NCBI GenBank assembly: GCA_963761425.1
Contig: CAVXGQ010000004.1
Coordinates: forward strand, 310,001 to 374,000
Source: Bog-793 sp963761425
GTDB lineage: Bacteria; Actinomycetota; Acidimicrobiia; Acidimicrobiales; Bog-793
Direction of reading: 5' to 3'
Length of the DNA: 64,000 bases
The notes under the pieces are model-generated. The model ran no database searches, was not told the DNA's origin, and saw only the letters and a program-made list of their open reading frames with translations. The translations under genes and the position numbers were made by a program. Shown one piece after another: positions 22,188 to 33,209 of the stretch. Within the stretch, counting starts at the first letter, position 1. Each line of letters begins with the position of its first letter.

Positions 22188-22309
22188 GCAAGGAGGCCGC
22201 GTCCAACCGACCCCGTGGTGGCAGTTTCCGTGGGACTTGCGGTGTGTCGAAGGGTCGCCGTCGGGGCCGTCGTCGATCGAGAATCGCGCAGGCGGCTATC
22301 GGTAGGGCG

Positions 22310-22380
22310 AGCGGGCGACGGGAATCGGACCCGCGTTCTCAGCTTGGGAAGCTGATGTTCTGCCGCTGAACTACGCCCGC
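22310..22380 (-). tRNA. tRNA-Gly (anticodon CCC)
   Basis: 71-nt cloverleaf on the reverse strand: acceptor GCGGGCG pairs with CGCCCGC, anticodon stem CAGC/GCTG encloses loop TTCCCAA (anticodon CCC), and the T arm GCGGGTCCGATTCCCGT is intact. Discriminator base is T, as in bacterial tRNA-Gly. CCA is not encoded. Anticodon CCC reads GGG. Confidence 0.92.
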
Positions 22381-22458
22381 GTGGCCGGGCGTCTCGGGGC
22401 CCTCGCCCGGCTCCCGTTCCGCCAAGTGGTCGCCGTCACTGTATCGTGCGAACCGAGA

Positions 22459-23037
22459 ATGATCCTGTCCGACAAGTCCATCCGTGAAGAGCTGGCAGCT
22501 GGTCGCATCGTCATCGAACCGCTCAATGAGTCGGCCATCCAGCCTTCCTCGGTCGACCTCCATGTCGACCGCTACTTCCGTGTCTTCCGGAGTCACACCG
22601 CTCGGGTGATCGACGTGAAAGAGAACCAGGATTCGCTCACCGAGCTCGTGGAGATAGGACCAGAGGAGTCGCTGATCCTGCACCCGGGGGAGTTCGTTCT
22701 CGGTTCGACGCTCGAACGGGTGGCGCTGGCGGACGATCTGGTCGGGCGTCTTGAGGGTAAATCCGGCCTCGGCCGACTCGGTCTGCTCATCCATTCGACC
22801 GCCGGATTCGTCGACCCCGGATTCGACGGGCACCTCACCCTGGAGCTGTCGAACGTCGCCAGCCTGCCGATCACCGTCTACCCGGGGATGAAGATCGGTC
22901 AGATCAGTTTCCTGCGGATGACGTCGCCGGCCGACCGCCCCTACGGATCGGCGACGCTCGGCTCGAAGTACCAGCACCAGCGCGGACCGACCCCGAGCCG
23001 CTATTTCGAGAACTTTCGCGACGAACCCCGCCGCTGA
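22459..23037 (+). CDS. dcd: dCTP deaminase
   Basis: 192 aa. Converts dCTP to dUTP (or directly to dUMP in the bifunctional form) for thymidylate synthesis; homotrimer. Starts MILSDKSIREEL at ATG 22459; earlier in-frame codons overlap the tRNA gene and are not used. Family motifs: IQPSSVDLHVDRYFRVF, GSTLERVAL, the active-site segment RLEGKSGLGRLGLLIHSTAGFVDPGF, and the tail SKYQHQRGPTPSRY. A -10-like TATCGT lies 11 nt upstream. Whether it is mono- or bifunctional cannot be settled by eye. Confidence 0.94.
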   Translation: MILSDKSIREELAAGRIVIEPLNESAIQPSSVDLHVDRYFRVFRSHTARVIDVKENQDSLTELVEIGPEESLILHPGEFVLGSTLERVALADDLVGRLEGKSGLGRLGLLIHSTAGFVDPGFDGHLTLELSNVASLPITVYPGMKIGQISFLRMTSPADRPYGSATLGSKYQHQRGPTPSRYFENFRDEPRR

Positions 23038-23043
23038 GGCGGG
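23027..23043. terminator. Hairpin at the end of dcd
   Basis: CCCGCC (23027-23032) and GGCGGG (23038-23043) pair with a 5-nt loop that contains the dcd stop codon. It lies between the convergent dcd and gpmA and could act in both directions; no T tract. Confidence 0.35.
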
Positions 23044-23077
23044 TCGGTTCTCCGGGCAACGAGTGCTGCCTGGTGGG

Positions 23078-23821
23078 TCAACCCGCTTGGCGGGCCACCG
23101 CCTCGGCAGCGGCCCGGATCGCCTCAGGGTCTCCGAGGTCACGGGCGGACACGACGTGCAAGCTGTTGTCGAGCTGGTAGACGCGGGGCACGCCCGTCGG
23201 GATGTCGAGGTCGACGATGTCGTCATCGCTGATGTGCTCGAGATACTTGGCGAGCGCGCGCAGGCTGTTGCCGTGGGCGACGACGAGCACGGTGCGTCCC
23301 TCTAGGAGGTCTTTGCCGATGCGGTCCTCGAAGTAGGGGACGAGCCGGCGGACGACGTCGGCGAGACATTCGGATGCCGGGAGGGCGTCCGGCGGGACAT
23401 GCGCGTAACGGGGATCGTTGACCGGGTGGTTCGGGTCGTCGAGGGGGACGGGCTCGGGGGGGGTGAGGTAGCCACGGCGCCACGCCTTGACCTGGGCAGC
23501 TCCGAAGCGCTGGGAGGCCTCTTTCTTGTTCATCCCCTGGAGACGGCCGTAGTGGCGTTCATTCAGCCGCCAGTGGCGGTGCACCGGGAGGTAGCTGCGA
23601 CCGGCGACGGCGAGCGCGATATCGCAGGTGTGCACGGCACGGGTGAGTACCGAGGTGTGGACGACGTCGATGACAAGACCCGCTTCCGCGGCCAGGAGCG
23701 CCCCGGCCGCCCGTGATTCGTCTTCGCCCTTGGGCGACAAGTCGACATCGACCCAACCGGTGAATTGGTTCGTCGCGTTCCACTGGCTCTCGCCGTGGCG
23801 AAGAATCACAAGGGTGGGCAC
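23078..23821 (-). CDS. gpmA: 2,3-bisphosphoglycerate-dependent phosphoglycerate mutase
   Basis: 247 aa. Interconverts 3- and 2-phosphoglycerate in glycolysis and gluconeogenesis through a phosphohistidine. Motifs: VILRHGESQWNATNQFTGWVD with the catalytic RHGE His near residue 10, RAVHTCDIAL, WRLNERHYGRLQGMNK, and VVAHGNSLRAL with the second His. Typical length is about 249. The GTG at 23819-23821 is chosen because homology starts there (VPTLVILRHG) and a TACCCT -10 lies 6 nt upstream; longer in-frame starts exist but add no conserved residues. Confidence 0.95.
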   Translation of the reverse strand: MPTLVILRHGESQWNATNQFTGWVDVDLSPKGEDESRAAGALLAAEAGLVIDVVHTSVLTRAVHTCDIALAVAGRSYLPVHRHWRLNERHYGRLQGMNKKEASQRFGAAQVKAWRRGYLTPPEPVPLDDPNHPVNDPRYAHVPPDALPASECLADVVRRLVPYFEDRIGKDLLEGRTVLVVAHGNSLRALAKYLEHISDDDIVDLDIPTGVPRVYQLDNSLHVVSARDLGDPEAIRAAAEAVARQAG

Positions 23822-23827
23822 CGACTC

Positions 23828-23833
23828 AGGGTA
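23828..23833 (-). promoter_or_regulatory. -10 element of gpmA
   Basis: Reverse-strand TACCCT ends 6 nt before the GTG start; leaderless arrangement. Confidence 0.45.
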
Positions 23834-24031
23834 GCGAGTGCCAGCTCTGCCGTGGGATGACGTCGGTCGCATCTCGCCGAACCGGGCGCGGGGTTGTTTT
23901 CGGAACTTCGCCCGGGCCTCTCCGGTGGACTCCATGGCGAGGTGATCGCCGGGCCCGTCGCCGGCCGGAGTGCGACCCGAGACACTCGTGTGGCATGCGC
24001 GTGAGCAGGGAGTTTATAGGGAAGGTAAGAG

Positions 24032-24062
24032 TTGATAACAGGTCGCTTAATTTTGCTATAAT
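24032..24062 (+). promoter_or_regulatory. Promoter of the dnaK operon
   Basis: TTGATA (24032-24037) and a perfect TATAAT (24057-24062) separated by 19 nt, inside a conspicuously AT-rich patch (about 24010-24075). The leader to the dnaK ATG is about 70 nt. I found no HAIR (CTTGAGT-N7-ACTCAAG) and no CIRCE element, although hspR is in the operon. Confidence 0.55.
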
Positions 24063-24139
24063 CACATCTAACAAGCCGGGTGAGTGGTGGGAGCCACGAG
24101 ACGCCCGGACCGGACATCACACCAGTGGAGGCAGAAGGA

Positions 24140-25993
24140 ATGGCAAAGGCGGTCGGTATCGACCTCGGCACGACGAACTCGGTGGTCGCCGTCCTGGAAG
24201 GGGGCGAACCGACGGTCATCCCCAACGCCGAGGGGGGCCGCACGACCCCGTCGGTCGTGGCCTTCGCGAAGTCCGGCGAAGTGCTCGTCGGCGAGGTAGC
24301 GAAGCGTCAGGCGATCACCAACCCGGATCGGACCGTCCGGTCGGTAAAACGGCAGATGGGCACCAGCTGGAACGTTGATATCGACGGCAAGGCCTACACC
24401 GCGCAGGAGATCTCGGCGCGGATTCTCCAGAAGCTGAAGCGGGACGCCGAAGCGTTCCTCGGTGACACCGTGACCCAAGCGGTGATCACCGTTCCGGCGT
24501 ATTTCGACGACGCGCAACGCACCGCGACGAAAGAGGCGGGTCAGATAGCGGGGCTTGAGGTGCTACGGATCATCAACGAGCCCACGGCGGCCGCCCTCGC
24601 CTACGGGCTCGACAAGGAAGGCGCGGATCAGACCATCCTCGTGTTCGACCTCGGTGGCGGGACGTTCGACGTGTCGATCCTCGAGATCGGGGAGGGCGTC
24701 TTCGAGGTCAAGTCGACCTCGGGCAACACCCACCTCGGTGGTGACGACTGGGACCAGCGGATCATCGACTGGCTGGTGAAGTCGTTCAAGGACACCGAAG
24801 GGGTCGATCTGTCGAACGACAAGATGGCTCTGCAGCGCCTCAAGGAGGCGGCGGAGAAGGCCAAGATCGAGCTTTCGGCCGTCCAGGAGACGACGATCAA
24901 CCTTCCGTTCATCACGGCCACCTCAGAGGGACCCAAGCACCTCGACATCAAGCTCACCCGGGCGAAGCTCCAGGAGCTCACCGAGGACCTCGTCCAAGCG
25001 TGCCGCGGTCCCTTCGAGCAGGCGATGAAGGACGCCGGCGTCAGCAACGCCGACATCGACCACGTCATCTTGGTCGGCGGATTGACGCGCGTGCCCGCCG
25101 TCCAGCAACTCGTCCACGAGATGTCTGGCAAGGAGGCCCACAAGGGCGTCAACCCCGACGAGGTGGTGGCGGTCGGCGCGGCGATTCAAGCCGGCGTGCT
25201 GAAAGGCGAGGTGAAAGACGTCCTGCTCCTCGACGTGACCCCGCTCAGCCTGGGCATCGAGACGAAAGGCGGCATCATGCACCGCCTTATCGAGCGAAAC
25301 TCGACGATCCCGACCAAGCGCTCTGAGATCTTCACGACGGCGGAGGACAACCAGCCGTCGGTCGAGATCCACGTTCTCCAGGGCGAGCGCGAAATGGCGA
25401 TGTACAACAAGACGCTCGGCAAGTTCCAGCTCGTCGACCTGCCGCCGGCACCGCAGGGCGTGCCACAGATCGAGGTGACCTTCGACATCGACGCTAACGG
25501 CATCGTGCACGTCTCGGCGAAGGACCGCGCGACGGGCCGGGAGCAGTCGATGACGATCACCGGCCAGACTTCGTTGCCTCGCGACGAGATCGAGCGGATG
25601 ATCCGGGACGCCGAGCAGCACGCCTCGGACGACCGGCGACGCAAGGAAGAAGCCGAGACGCGCAACCAGGCGGACACCCTGGTCCACCGCACGGAGAAGC
25701 TCCTGAAAGACGAAGGCTCGAAGTTCACCGGCGATGAGAAAGACCGCGTCGAGTCGGCACTGAAGGGGCTGAAGGAAGCGCTCGCCGGTACCAACGTCGA
25801 GGCGATCCGTTCCGCGTCCGATGCGCTCTTGTCGGCATCTCAGGCGTTCGCCCAGCGCCTGTATGAACAGGCGTCGGCACAGGCGGCGACGTCCGGTGCG
25901 CGAGGCTCGTCAGACGCGACGGGAACGCCGCCATCTGATGACGAGGTCGTCGACGCCGAGGTGGTCGACGACGCGGGGTCACCCTCAACATGA
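24140..25993 (+). CDS. dnaK: Chaperone DnaK (Hsp70)
   Basis: 617-aa Hsp70. Binds exposed hydrophobic segments of client proteins, powered by ATP and assisted by DnaJ and GrpE. The ATPase domain starts MAKAVGIDLGTTNSVVAVLEGG and includes VFDLGGGTFDVS and ILVGGLTRVPAVQ. The peptide-binding domain follows (near residue 370), then a helical lid and an acidic tail (DEVVDAEVVDD). ATG at 24140 was selected over an upstream GTG because GGAGG lies 8 nt before it and homology begins there. First gene of dnaK-grpE-dnaJ-hspR-clpB. Confidence 0.97.
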   Translation: MAKAVGIDLGTTNSVVAVLEGGEPTVIPNAEGGRTTPSVVAFAKSGEVLVGEVAKRQAITNPDRTVRSVKRQMGTSWNVDIDGKAYTAQEISARILQKLKRDAEAFLGDTVTQAVITVPAYFDDAQRTATKEAGQIAGLEVLRIINEPTAAALAYGLDKEGADQTILVFDLGGGTFDVSILEIGEGVFEVKSTSGNTHLGGDDWDQRIIDWLVKSFKDTEGVDLSNDKMALQRLKEAAEKAKIELSAVQETTINLPFITATSEGPKHLDIKLTRAKLQELTEDLVQACRGPFEQAMKDAGVSNADIDHVILVGGLTRVPAVQQLVHEMSGKEAHKGVNPDEVVAVGAAIQAGVLKGEVKDVLLLDVTPLSLGIETKGGIMHRLIERNSTIPTKRSEIFTTAEDNQPSVEIHVLQGEREMAMYNKTLGKFQLVDLPPAPQGVPQIEVTFDIDANGIVHVSAKDRATGREQSMTITGQTSLPRDEIERMIRDAEQHASDDRRRKEEAETRNQADTLVHRTEKLLKDEGSKFTGDEKDRVESALKGLKEALAGTNVEAIRSASDALLSASQAFAQRLYEQASAQAATSGARGSSDATGTPPSDDEVVDAEVVDDAGSPST

Positions 25994-26598
25994 CCGGAGA
26001 CGACCTCCTCCCCGACTCCGAACCGAACGAGCTGGGGCCAGGTACCGGCGAGCACGATGCGGTTACGGTCGCGGAACCGAGCCCGGAAGCGGTCGAGGAG
26101 GCCGAGCCGGACCGCGAGTTCGCGCGACTCGTCGCGGAGCGTGACGAGTACCTCGACGCGCTGAAAAGGCTCCAGGCGGAGTTCGAGAACTTCCGGAAAC
26201 GAACGCTGCGTCAGCAGACCGACCTGCTTACGCGGGCTTCCGAGGGCCTGGTGGAGCGGCTCTTCCCGGTGCTCGACGCGCTCGACCTCGCGCTGGCCCA
26301 CGCCGGGGAGGAGGAGGCGAGCGCCGACCACCTGAAAGAGGCGCTTGGGCAGATCAGCTCGCTCCTGCGCGACATCCTGGCTCAGGAGGGGCTCGAGCGG
26401 ATTGACGCCTCGGAGGTGCCGTTCGACCCGATCATTCACGACGCCGTGGCCCACGTCCCCCGCAAGTCGCCGCGAGCACCAGACGGTAAGGTCGCCAACC
26501 CTGGCGACGACGGCGTTCAGGTCGTGGAGGTGATGCGCGCCGGCTACTGCCTGAAGGGGCGGGTTCTACGGGCCGCGATGGTGAAGGTGGAGGGCTAG
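25990..26598 (+). CDS. grpE: Nucleotide exchange factor GrpE
   Basis: 202 aa. Dimeric factor that releases ADP from DnaK. An acidic, poorly ordered N-terminus (residues 1-40) precedes the long dimer helix (about 45-100, RDEYLDALKRLQAEFENFRKR) and the beta-domain at the C-terminus (FDPIIHDAVAHVP ... VVEVMRAGYCLKGRVLRAAMVKV), the GrpE signature. The ATG overlaps the dnaK stop (ATGA), so the pair is coupled. Confidence 0.95.
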   Translation: MTGDDLLPDSEPNELGPGTGEHDAVTVAEPSPEAVEEAEPDREFARLVAERDEYLDALKRLQAEFENFRKRTLRQQTDLLTRASEGLVERLFPVLDALDLALAHAGEEEASADHLKEALGQISSLLRDILAQEGLERIDASEVPFDPIIHDAVAHVPRKSPRAPDGKVANPGDDGVQVVEVMRAGYCLKGRVLRAAMVKVEG

Positions 26599-26605
26599 GG
26601 GTCGG

Positions 26606-27697
26606 GTGGCACCCCAGCGCGAATGGTTCGAGGTCGACTACTACAAGGTCCTCGGCGTGCGGCCGGACGCGCCCGAGAAGGAAATCACGCGGGCCTATCG
26701 TCGACTCGCCAAGCAGCATCACCCGGACGCCAACCCCGGCCATGAGGACCGTTTCAAGGAGATCTCAGCCGCTTACGACGTGCTCGGCGATCCCGAGAGG
26801 CGCAAGGAGTACGACGAGGTGCGCCGGCTCAGTGCGGCCGGCCCCGGGTTCGGGCAACCAGGTGGGTTCAACTTCAACATCGATGACCTGTCTGACCTTT
26901 TCGGCGGGATCTTCCGGCAGACGGGTAGACGTCGCCGGGCCGGATCGGCCGGGGGGCCTCGGCGCGGTGAGGACGCCGAGGCCGAACTGCACCTTGCCTT
27001 CGCAGAAGCCGTCGAAGGGGTGGTGACGACGGTGAACGTCACCACCCCGGTGGCTTGTCGCACCTGTGGCGGTTCGGGTTCCAAACCCGGCACCATGCCG
27101 GTGGTGTGCCCGACCTGCGGCGGCTCCGGGGTGGTAAACGACAACCAGGGGCTGTTCTCGTTGTCCACGACATGCACGGAGTGTCACGGACGGGGAACAA
27201 AGGTGGTCGACCCCTGTCCGACCTGCTTTGGAACCGGGCTGGAGCGTCGGGAGCGCCGGGTGAAGGTCCGGATTCCCGCGGGGGTCGAGGACGGCAAGCG
27301 GATCAGCGTCAAAGGACGCGGCGAACCGGGTCGCGACGGGGGACCCCCCGGAGACCTCTTCGTGACGCTCCACGTCACCCCGCATCCGCTCTTCGGTCGG
27401 CGGGGAGGCGATCTCACCCTCAACGTCCCGGTCACCTACCCCGAGGCGGCGCTCGGCGCGACGATCACGGTTCCGTCGCTCGGGCGTCCCGTGACCTTGA
27501 AGATCCCGCCGGGGACCCGGACCGGCCAGGTGCTCCGGGTGCGGGGTCGGGGCCTGCAGCACGGGTCACAGGCCGGCGACCTGCTCGTCACCGTCGAGGT
27601 TGTGGTGCCCGCCAAGCTGACCGAGCCCGAGCGCCGGGCCATCGAGGCCCTCGCCCAGGCCGCGCCGGCGTCGCCTCGTGCCCACCTCGGAGTTTGA
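26606..27697 (+). CDS. dnaJ: Chaperone DnaJ
   Basis: 363-aa type I Hsp40. The J domain (residues 1-72) has the HPD triplet in KQHHPDANPG that stimulates DnaK ATPase. A Gly/Phe-rich linker follows, then the zinc domain with four CxxCxGxG-type repeats (CRTCGGSG, CPTCGGSG, CTECHGRG, CPTCFGTG) and the two-part client-binding domain. GTG start 7 nt after grpE. All key residues are present. Confidence 0.96.
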   Translation: MAPQREWFEVDYYKVLGVRPDAPEKEITRAYRRLAKQHHPDANPGHEDRFKEISAAYDVLGDPERRKEYDEVRRLSAAGPGFGQPGGFNFNIDDLSDLFGGIFRQTGRRRRAGSAGGPRRGEDAEAELHLAFAEAVEGVVTTVNVTTPVACRTCGGSGSKPGTMPVVCPTCGGSGVVNDNQGLFSLSTTCTECHGRGTKVVDPCPTCFGTGLERRERRVKVRIPAGVEDGKRISVKGRGEPGRDGGPPGDLFVTLHVTPHPLFGRRGGDLTLNVPVTYPEAALGATITVPSLGRPVTLKIPPGTRTGQVLRVRGRGLQHGSQAGDLLVTVEVVVPAKLTEPERRAIEALAQAAPASPRAHLGV

Positions 27698-27701
27698 TCC
27701 G

Positions 27702-28091
27702 ATGTCACCGTCCGACACACCCCGCCAAGCACCAAGGGCCGTCTACGTGATCTCGATCGCGGCCGAGCTCGCTGGTGTCCACCCACAGACGCTCCGGATC
27801 TACGAACGCCGGGGTCTGCTCGATCCGGCGAGGACTGGAGGCGGAAGCCGCCGCTATTCGGACTGGGACATCGCCCGGCTGCGTCGGATCCACGATCTCA
27901 CGAGTGCCGGGGTGAACCTCGAGGGTGTACGGCGCATCCTCGCCTTGCAGGCCGAAGTGGCCCGGTTGCGAGCCGATCTCGACCTGGCCCAAGCCGCGGC
28001 GCGCGAAGCCGTTCTGCGTGTCCAGAAGCAGTACCGGCGGGATCTCGTGCCAGTCCGCGGCGAGCAGCTGCCGGCGACGCGTCGTTCCTGA
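27702..28091 (+). CDS. hspR: Heat-shock repressor HspR (MerR family)
   Basis: 129-aa MerR-type regulator. In actinobacteria HspR, with DnaK as co-repressor, represses the dnaK operon by binding HAIR sites. The helix-turn-helix is VISIAAELAGVHPQTLRIYERRGLL, followed by the wing TGGGSRRYSDWDIARLRRI and a coiled-coil (residues about 75-115). The ATG at 27702 lies 4 nt after the dnaJ stop. Position in the operon supports the name; the lack of a HAIR element upstream of dnaK is odd. Confidence 0.93.
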   Translation: MSPSDTPRQAPRAVYVISIAAELAGVHPQTLRIYERRGLLDPARTGGGSRRYSDWDIARLRRIHDLTSAGVNLEGVRRILALQAEVARLRADLDLAQAAAREAVLRVQKQYRRDLVPVRGEQLPATRRS

Positions 28092-28105
28092 GGACAACCA
28101 AGCTG

Positions 28106-30595
<2,490 letters not shown>

Positions 30596-30638
30596 AGCGG
30601 CGAACCCCACCAATTCCAGGGTGGCTGGAACTGGCCAG

Positions 30639-30644
30639 TAGGAT
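30639..30644 (+). promoter_or_regulatory. Candidate -10 of the purA operon
   Basis: TAGGAT lies 28 nt before the purA GTG in the 77-bp gap after clpB. The -35 is unclear. A ribosome site GGAGGGG lies just before the start. Confidence 0.35.
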
Positions 30645-30672
30645 CGGGGCTGTCGAGCCGGAGGGGAGCCTG

Positions 30673-31953
30673 GTGCCCGCGACCGTCGTGGTCGGAACCC
30701 AGTGGGGCGACGAGGGTAAGGGGAAGCTAACCGACCTTCTCGCAAGGGACATGCGGCTGGTCGTGCGTTATCAGGGCGGTCACAACGCGGGCCACACGAT
30801 CGTTGTCGACGGCGAGACCTTCGCTCTCCAGCTCGTCCCGAGCGGGGTGCTCTACCCCAACACCGTGCCGGTCATTGGCAACGGGGTGGTGGTCGATCCG
30901 GCTGTCCTGATCGCGGAGTGCGACGCGCTCGAGGCACGAGGCATCGACACGAGCCGGTTGGTGGTCTCGGGCAACGCCCACCTCATCATGCCGTACCACT
31001 ACGAGCTCGACCGGGCGACGGAACGCTCCCTGGGCAAGAACAAGCTGGGCACGACCAAACGCGGTATCGGGCCCGCCTATGCCGACAAGGCCGCCCGGAT
31101 CGGGCTCCGGGTCCAGGATCTGCTGGACGAGAGGATCTTCCGGCAGAAACTGGACGTGGCGCTGCGCGAGAAGAACGCCATCCTGACCAAGGTCTTCAAC
31201 CGGCTCGCCCTCGACGAGCGGGAGATCGCGCGCGCCTACCTCGAGGAGTTCGCGCCGCGCCTCGCGCCGATGATCGGCGACGCGGTGGCGCTGGTGCACG
31301 AGGCGCTGGAGGCTGGCGAGAACATCATGCTCGAGGGGGCGCAGGCGACCTTCCTCGATCTCGACCACGGGACATACCCGTACGTGACCTCGTCGAACCC
31401 GACCGCCGGGGGTGCCTGTGCCGGGAGCGGCATCGGGCCCCGAGACATCGACCGGGTTGTCGGGATCGCCAAGGCCTATGTGACCCGGGTGGGGGCGGGT
31501 CCGTTCCCGACGGAGCTCGACGGGGAGCTCGCCGACGTACTGGTCGAGCGGGGCCACGAGTACGGCACGAACACCGGTCGGCGTCGCCGCCCTGGCTGGC
31601 TCGACCTCGTCATGCTGCGCCATGCCGTGCGGTTGAACTCGATATCGGAGATCGCGCTCACCAAGCTCGACGTATTGTCCGCCTTCGAACGGGTGAAGGC
31701 CTGTGTTGCCTACGAGTACGAAGGCGAGAGGCTCACCCGGGTGCCCTACCACCAGTCGGTGCTCCACCGGGTTCACCCGGTCTACGAGGAGCTCCCGGGT
31801 TGGGGGGAGGATCTGTCGTCCGCGACCGAGATGGGTGATCTCCCCATGGCGGCCCGTGAGTATGTTCGGCTGATCTCCGAGTACGCGAAGGTTCCGATTA
31901 CCTACGTGGGCGTCGGACCGGGTCGCGAGCAGTACGTGCGGTTCGCCGCGTGA
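30673..31953 (+). CDS. purA: Adenylosuccinate synthetase
   Basis: 426 aa. Joins IMP and aspartate with GTP to form adenylosuccinate, the first step from IMP to AMP. Motifs: VVVGTQWGDEGKGKLTDLLA with the GTP-binding loop at the start, GNGVVVDP, GTTKRGIGPAYADKAAR and the nucleotide segment YGTNTGRRRRPGWLDL. Normal length. GTG start with GGAGGGG upstream; the stop overlaps purD by 4 nt. First gene of a purine cluster of six genes on this strand. Confidence 0.96.
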   Translation: MPATVVVGTQWGDEGKGKLTDLLARDMRLVVRYQGGHNAGHTIVVDGETFALQLVPSGVLYPNTVPVIGNGVVVDPAVLIAECDALEARGIDTSRLVVSGNAHLIMPYHYELDRATERSLGKNKLGTTKRGIGPAYADKAARIGLRVQDLLDERIFRQKLDVALREKNAILTKVFNRLALDEREIARAYLEEFAPRLAPMIGDAVALVHEALEAGENIMLEGAQATFLDLDHGTYPYVTSSNPTAGGACAGSGIGPRDIDRVVGIAKAYVTRVGAGPFPTELDGELADVLVERGHEYGTNTGRRRRPGWLDLVMLRHAVRLNSISEIALTKLDVLSAFERVKACVAYEYEGERLTRVPYHQSVLHRVHPVYEELPGWGEDLSSATEMGDLPMAAREYVRLISEYAKVPITYVGVGPGREQYVRFAA

Positions 31954-33209
31954 ACGTCTGCATCGTCGGATCCGGTGCTCGCGAGCACGCGCTAGCTCTC
32001 GCCTGTGCGCGCACCGCCGATGTGATGGTGACCCCGGGAAATCCCGGGATCGAAGGGCGTTCGCCGGAGGGCCACATGCTGCGGTCGACGCCGGCACCTC
32101 CGGAGGAGATCGCGGCCGATCTCGTCGTCGTGGGGCCCGAGGCACCGCTCGTCGGCGGACTCGCTGACCGTCTGCGTGGCACCGGAAGGCTGGTCTTCGG
32201 GCCCGGGGCGGACGGCGCACGTCTCGAGGGATCGAAGGCGTACATGAAAGAGCTCGTCGCGGCAGCCGGGGTGCCGACTGCCCGGTTCGCGGTCTTCGAC
32301 CGCGTCGACGAGGCGGTCGACTACCTGCGCCGTGAATCGGGGCCCTACGTCATAAAGACCGATGGCCTGGCCGCCGGCAAGGGTGTGTTGGTGACCGACG
32401 ATCTGGCGCAAGCCGAGCAGGACGTGGCGGCGAAACTGTCGGGAGCCGCTTTCGGCGTCTCCGGTCGTCGGGTCGTGATCGAGGAAGCGTTGACCGGTCG
32501 GGAGGCCTCGTTGCTCGCGGTGTGCGACGGCACCCGGGCGCTGGCGCTCCCGGTCGCCCGGGACTACAAGCGGGCGCTCGACGGCGATCTCGGTCCGAAC
32601 ACGGGTGGGATGGGTGCCTGCTCGCCGGTTTCTTTCGTGGCCGACGAAGACCTGGACGAGGCGATGGAAAAAATCGTGCTGCCGACCCTCGCGGAGCTGC
32701 GACGCCGGGGGGTCGACTATAAGGGCGTGCTCTACGCGGGGCTGATGCTGGGTGACGACGGCCCGAGGCTCGTCGAGTTCAACGTGCGGTTCGGCGATCC
32801 GGAGACCGAGGTGGTGCTGCCCCGTGTCGGCGGCGACTGCGCGGGGCTCCTGGCGGCGGCCGCGGAAGGATCGGTGCCTTCGACGGTTGAGCTCACGCCG
32901 AAGGCGGCGGTCTGCGTGGTCGCCGCGGCCAAGGGCTACCCGTCGGACCCGCGACGAGGCGATTCGATCGGCGGTCTCGACGCCGCCAGCGCCGTCGAGG
33001 GTGTGACCGTCTTGCACGCCGGCACCCGCCTTGGCGGTGATGGCGTGCTGCGGACCGACGGAGGACGCGTCCTCGCCGTCACCGCGGTCGCCGCTACCCT
33101 CAGCCAGGCCCGAGAGCGCGCCTACGAGGCGGTCGGCGCGGTCGAGATCGACGACATGCAGTACCGGAGTGACATTGCCGGGCCGGAGGCGGCGGAGGGC
33201 CAGCCGTGA
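31950..33209 (+). CDS. purD: Phosphoribosylamine-glycine ligase
   Basis: 419 aa, second step of de novo purine synthesis: phosphoribosylamine + glycine + ATP to GAR. ATP-grasp fold: N domain with VCIVGSGAREHALALA, central ATP part with YVIKTDGLAAGKGVLV and VIEEALTGREASLLAVCDG, metal-binding segment RFGDPETEVVLP, and a C-terminal domain. GTG start overlaps the purA stop by 4 nt. Confidence 0.95.
   Translation: MNVCIVGSGAREHALALACARTADVMVTPGNPGIEGRSPEGHMLRSTPAPPEEIAADLVVVGPEAPLVGGLADRLRGTGRLVFGPGADGARLEGSKAYMKELVAAAGVPTARFAVFDRVDEAVDYLRRESGPYVIKTDGLAAGKGVLVTDDLAQAEQDVAAKLSGAAFGVSGRRVVIEEALTGREASLLAVCDGTRALALPVARDYKRALDGDLGPNTGGMGACSPVSFVADEDLDEAMEKIVLPTLAELRRRGVDYKGVLYAGLMLGDDGPRLVEFNVRFGDPETEVVLPRVGGDCAGLLAAAAEGSVPSTVELTPKAAVCVVAAAKGYPSDPRRGDSIGGLDAASAVEGVTVLHAGTRLGGDGVLRTDGGRVLAVTAVAATLSQARERAYEAVGAVEIDDMQYRSDIAGPEAAEGQP

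Noticed and set aside
24140..25993. Antisense ORFs within dnaK (about 254 and 202 codons)
   Set aside because: Mirror of conserved dnaK codons; no independent signals.
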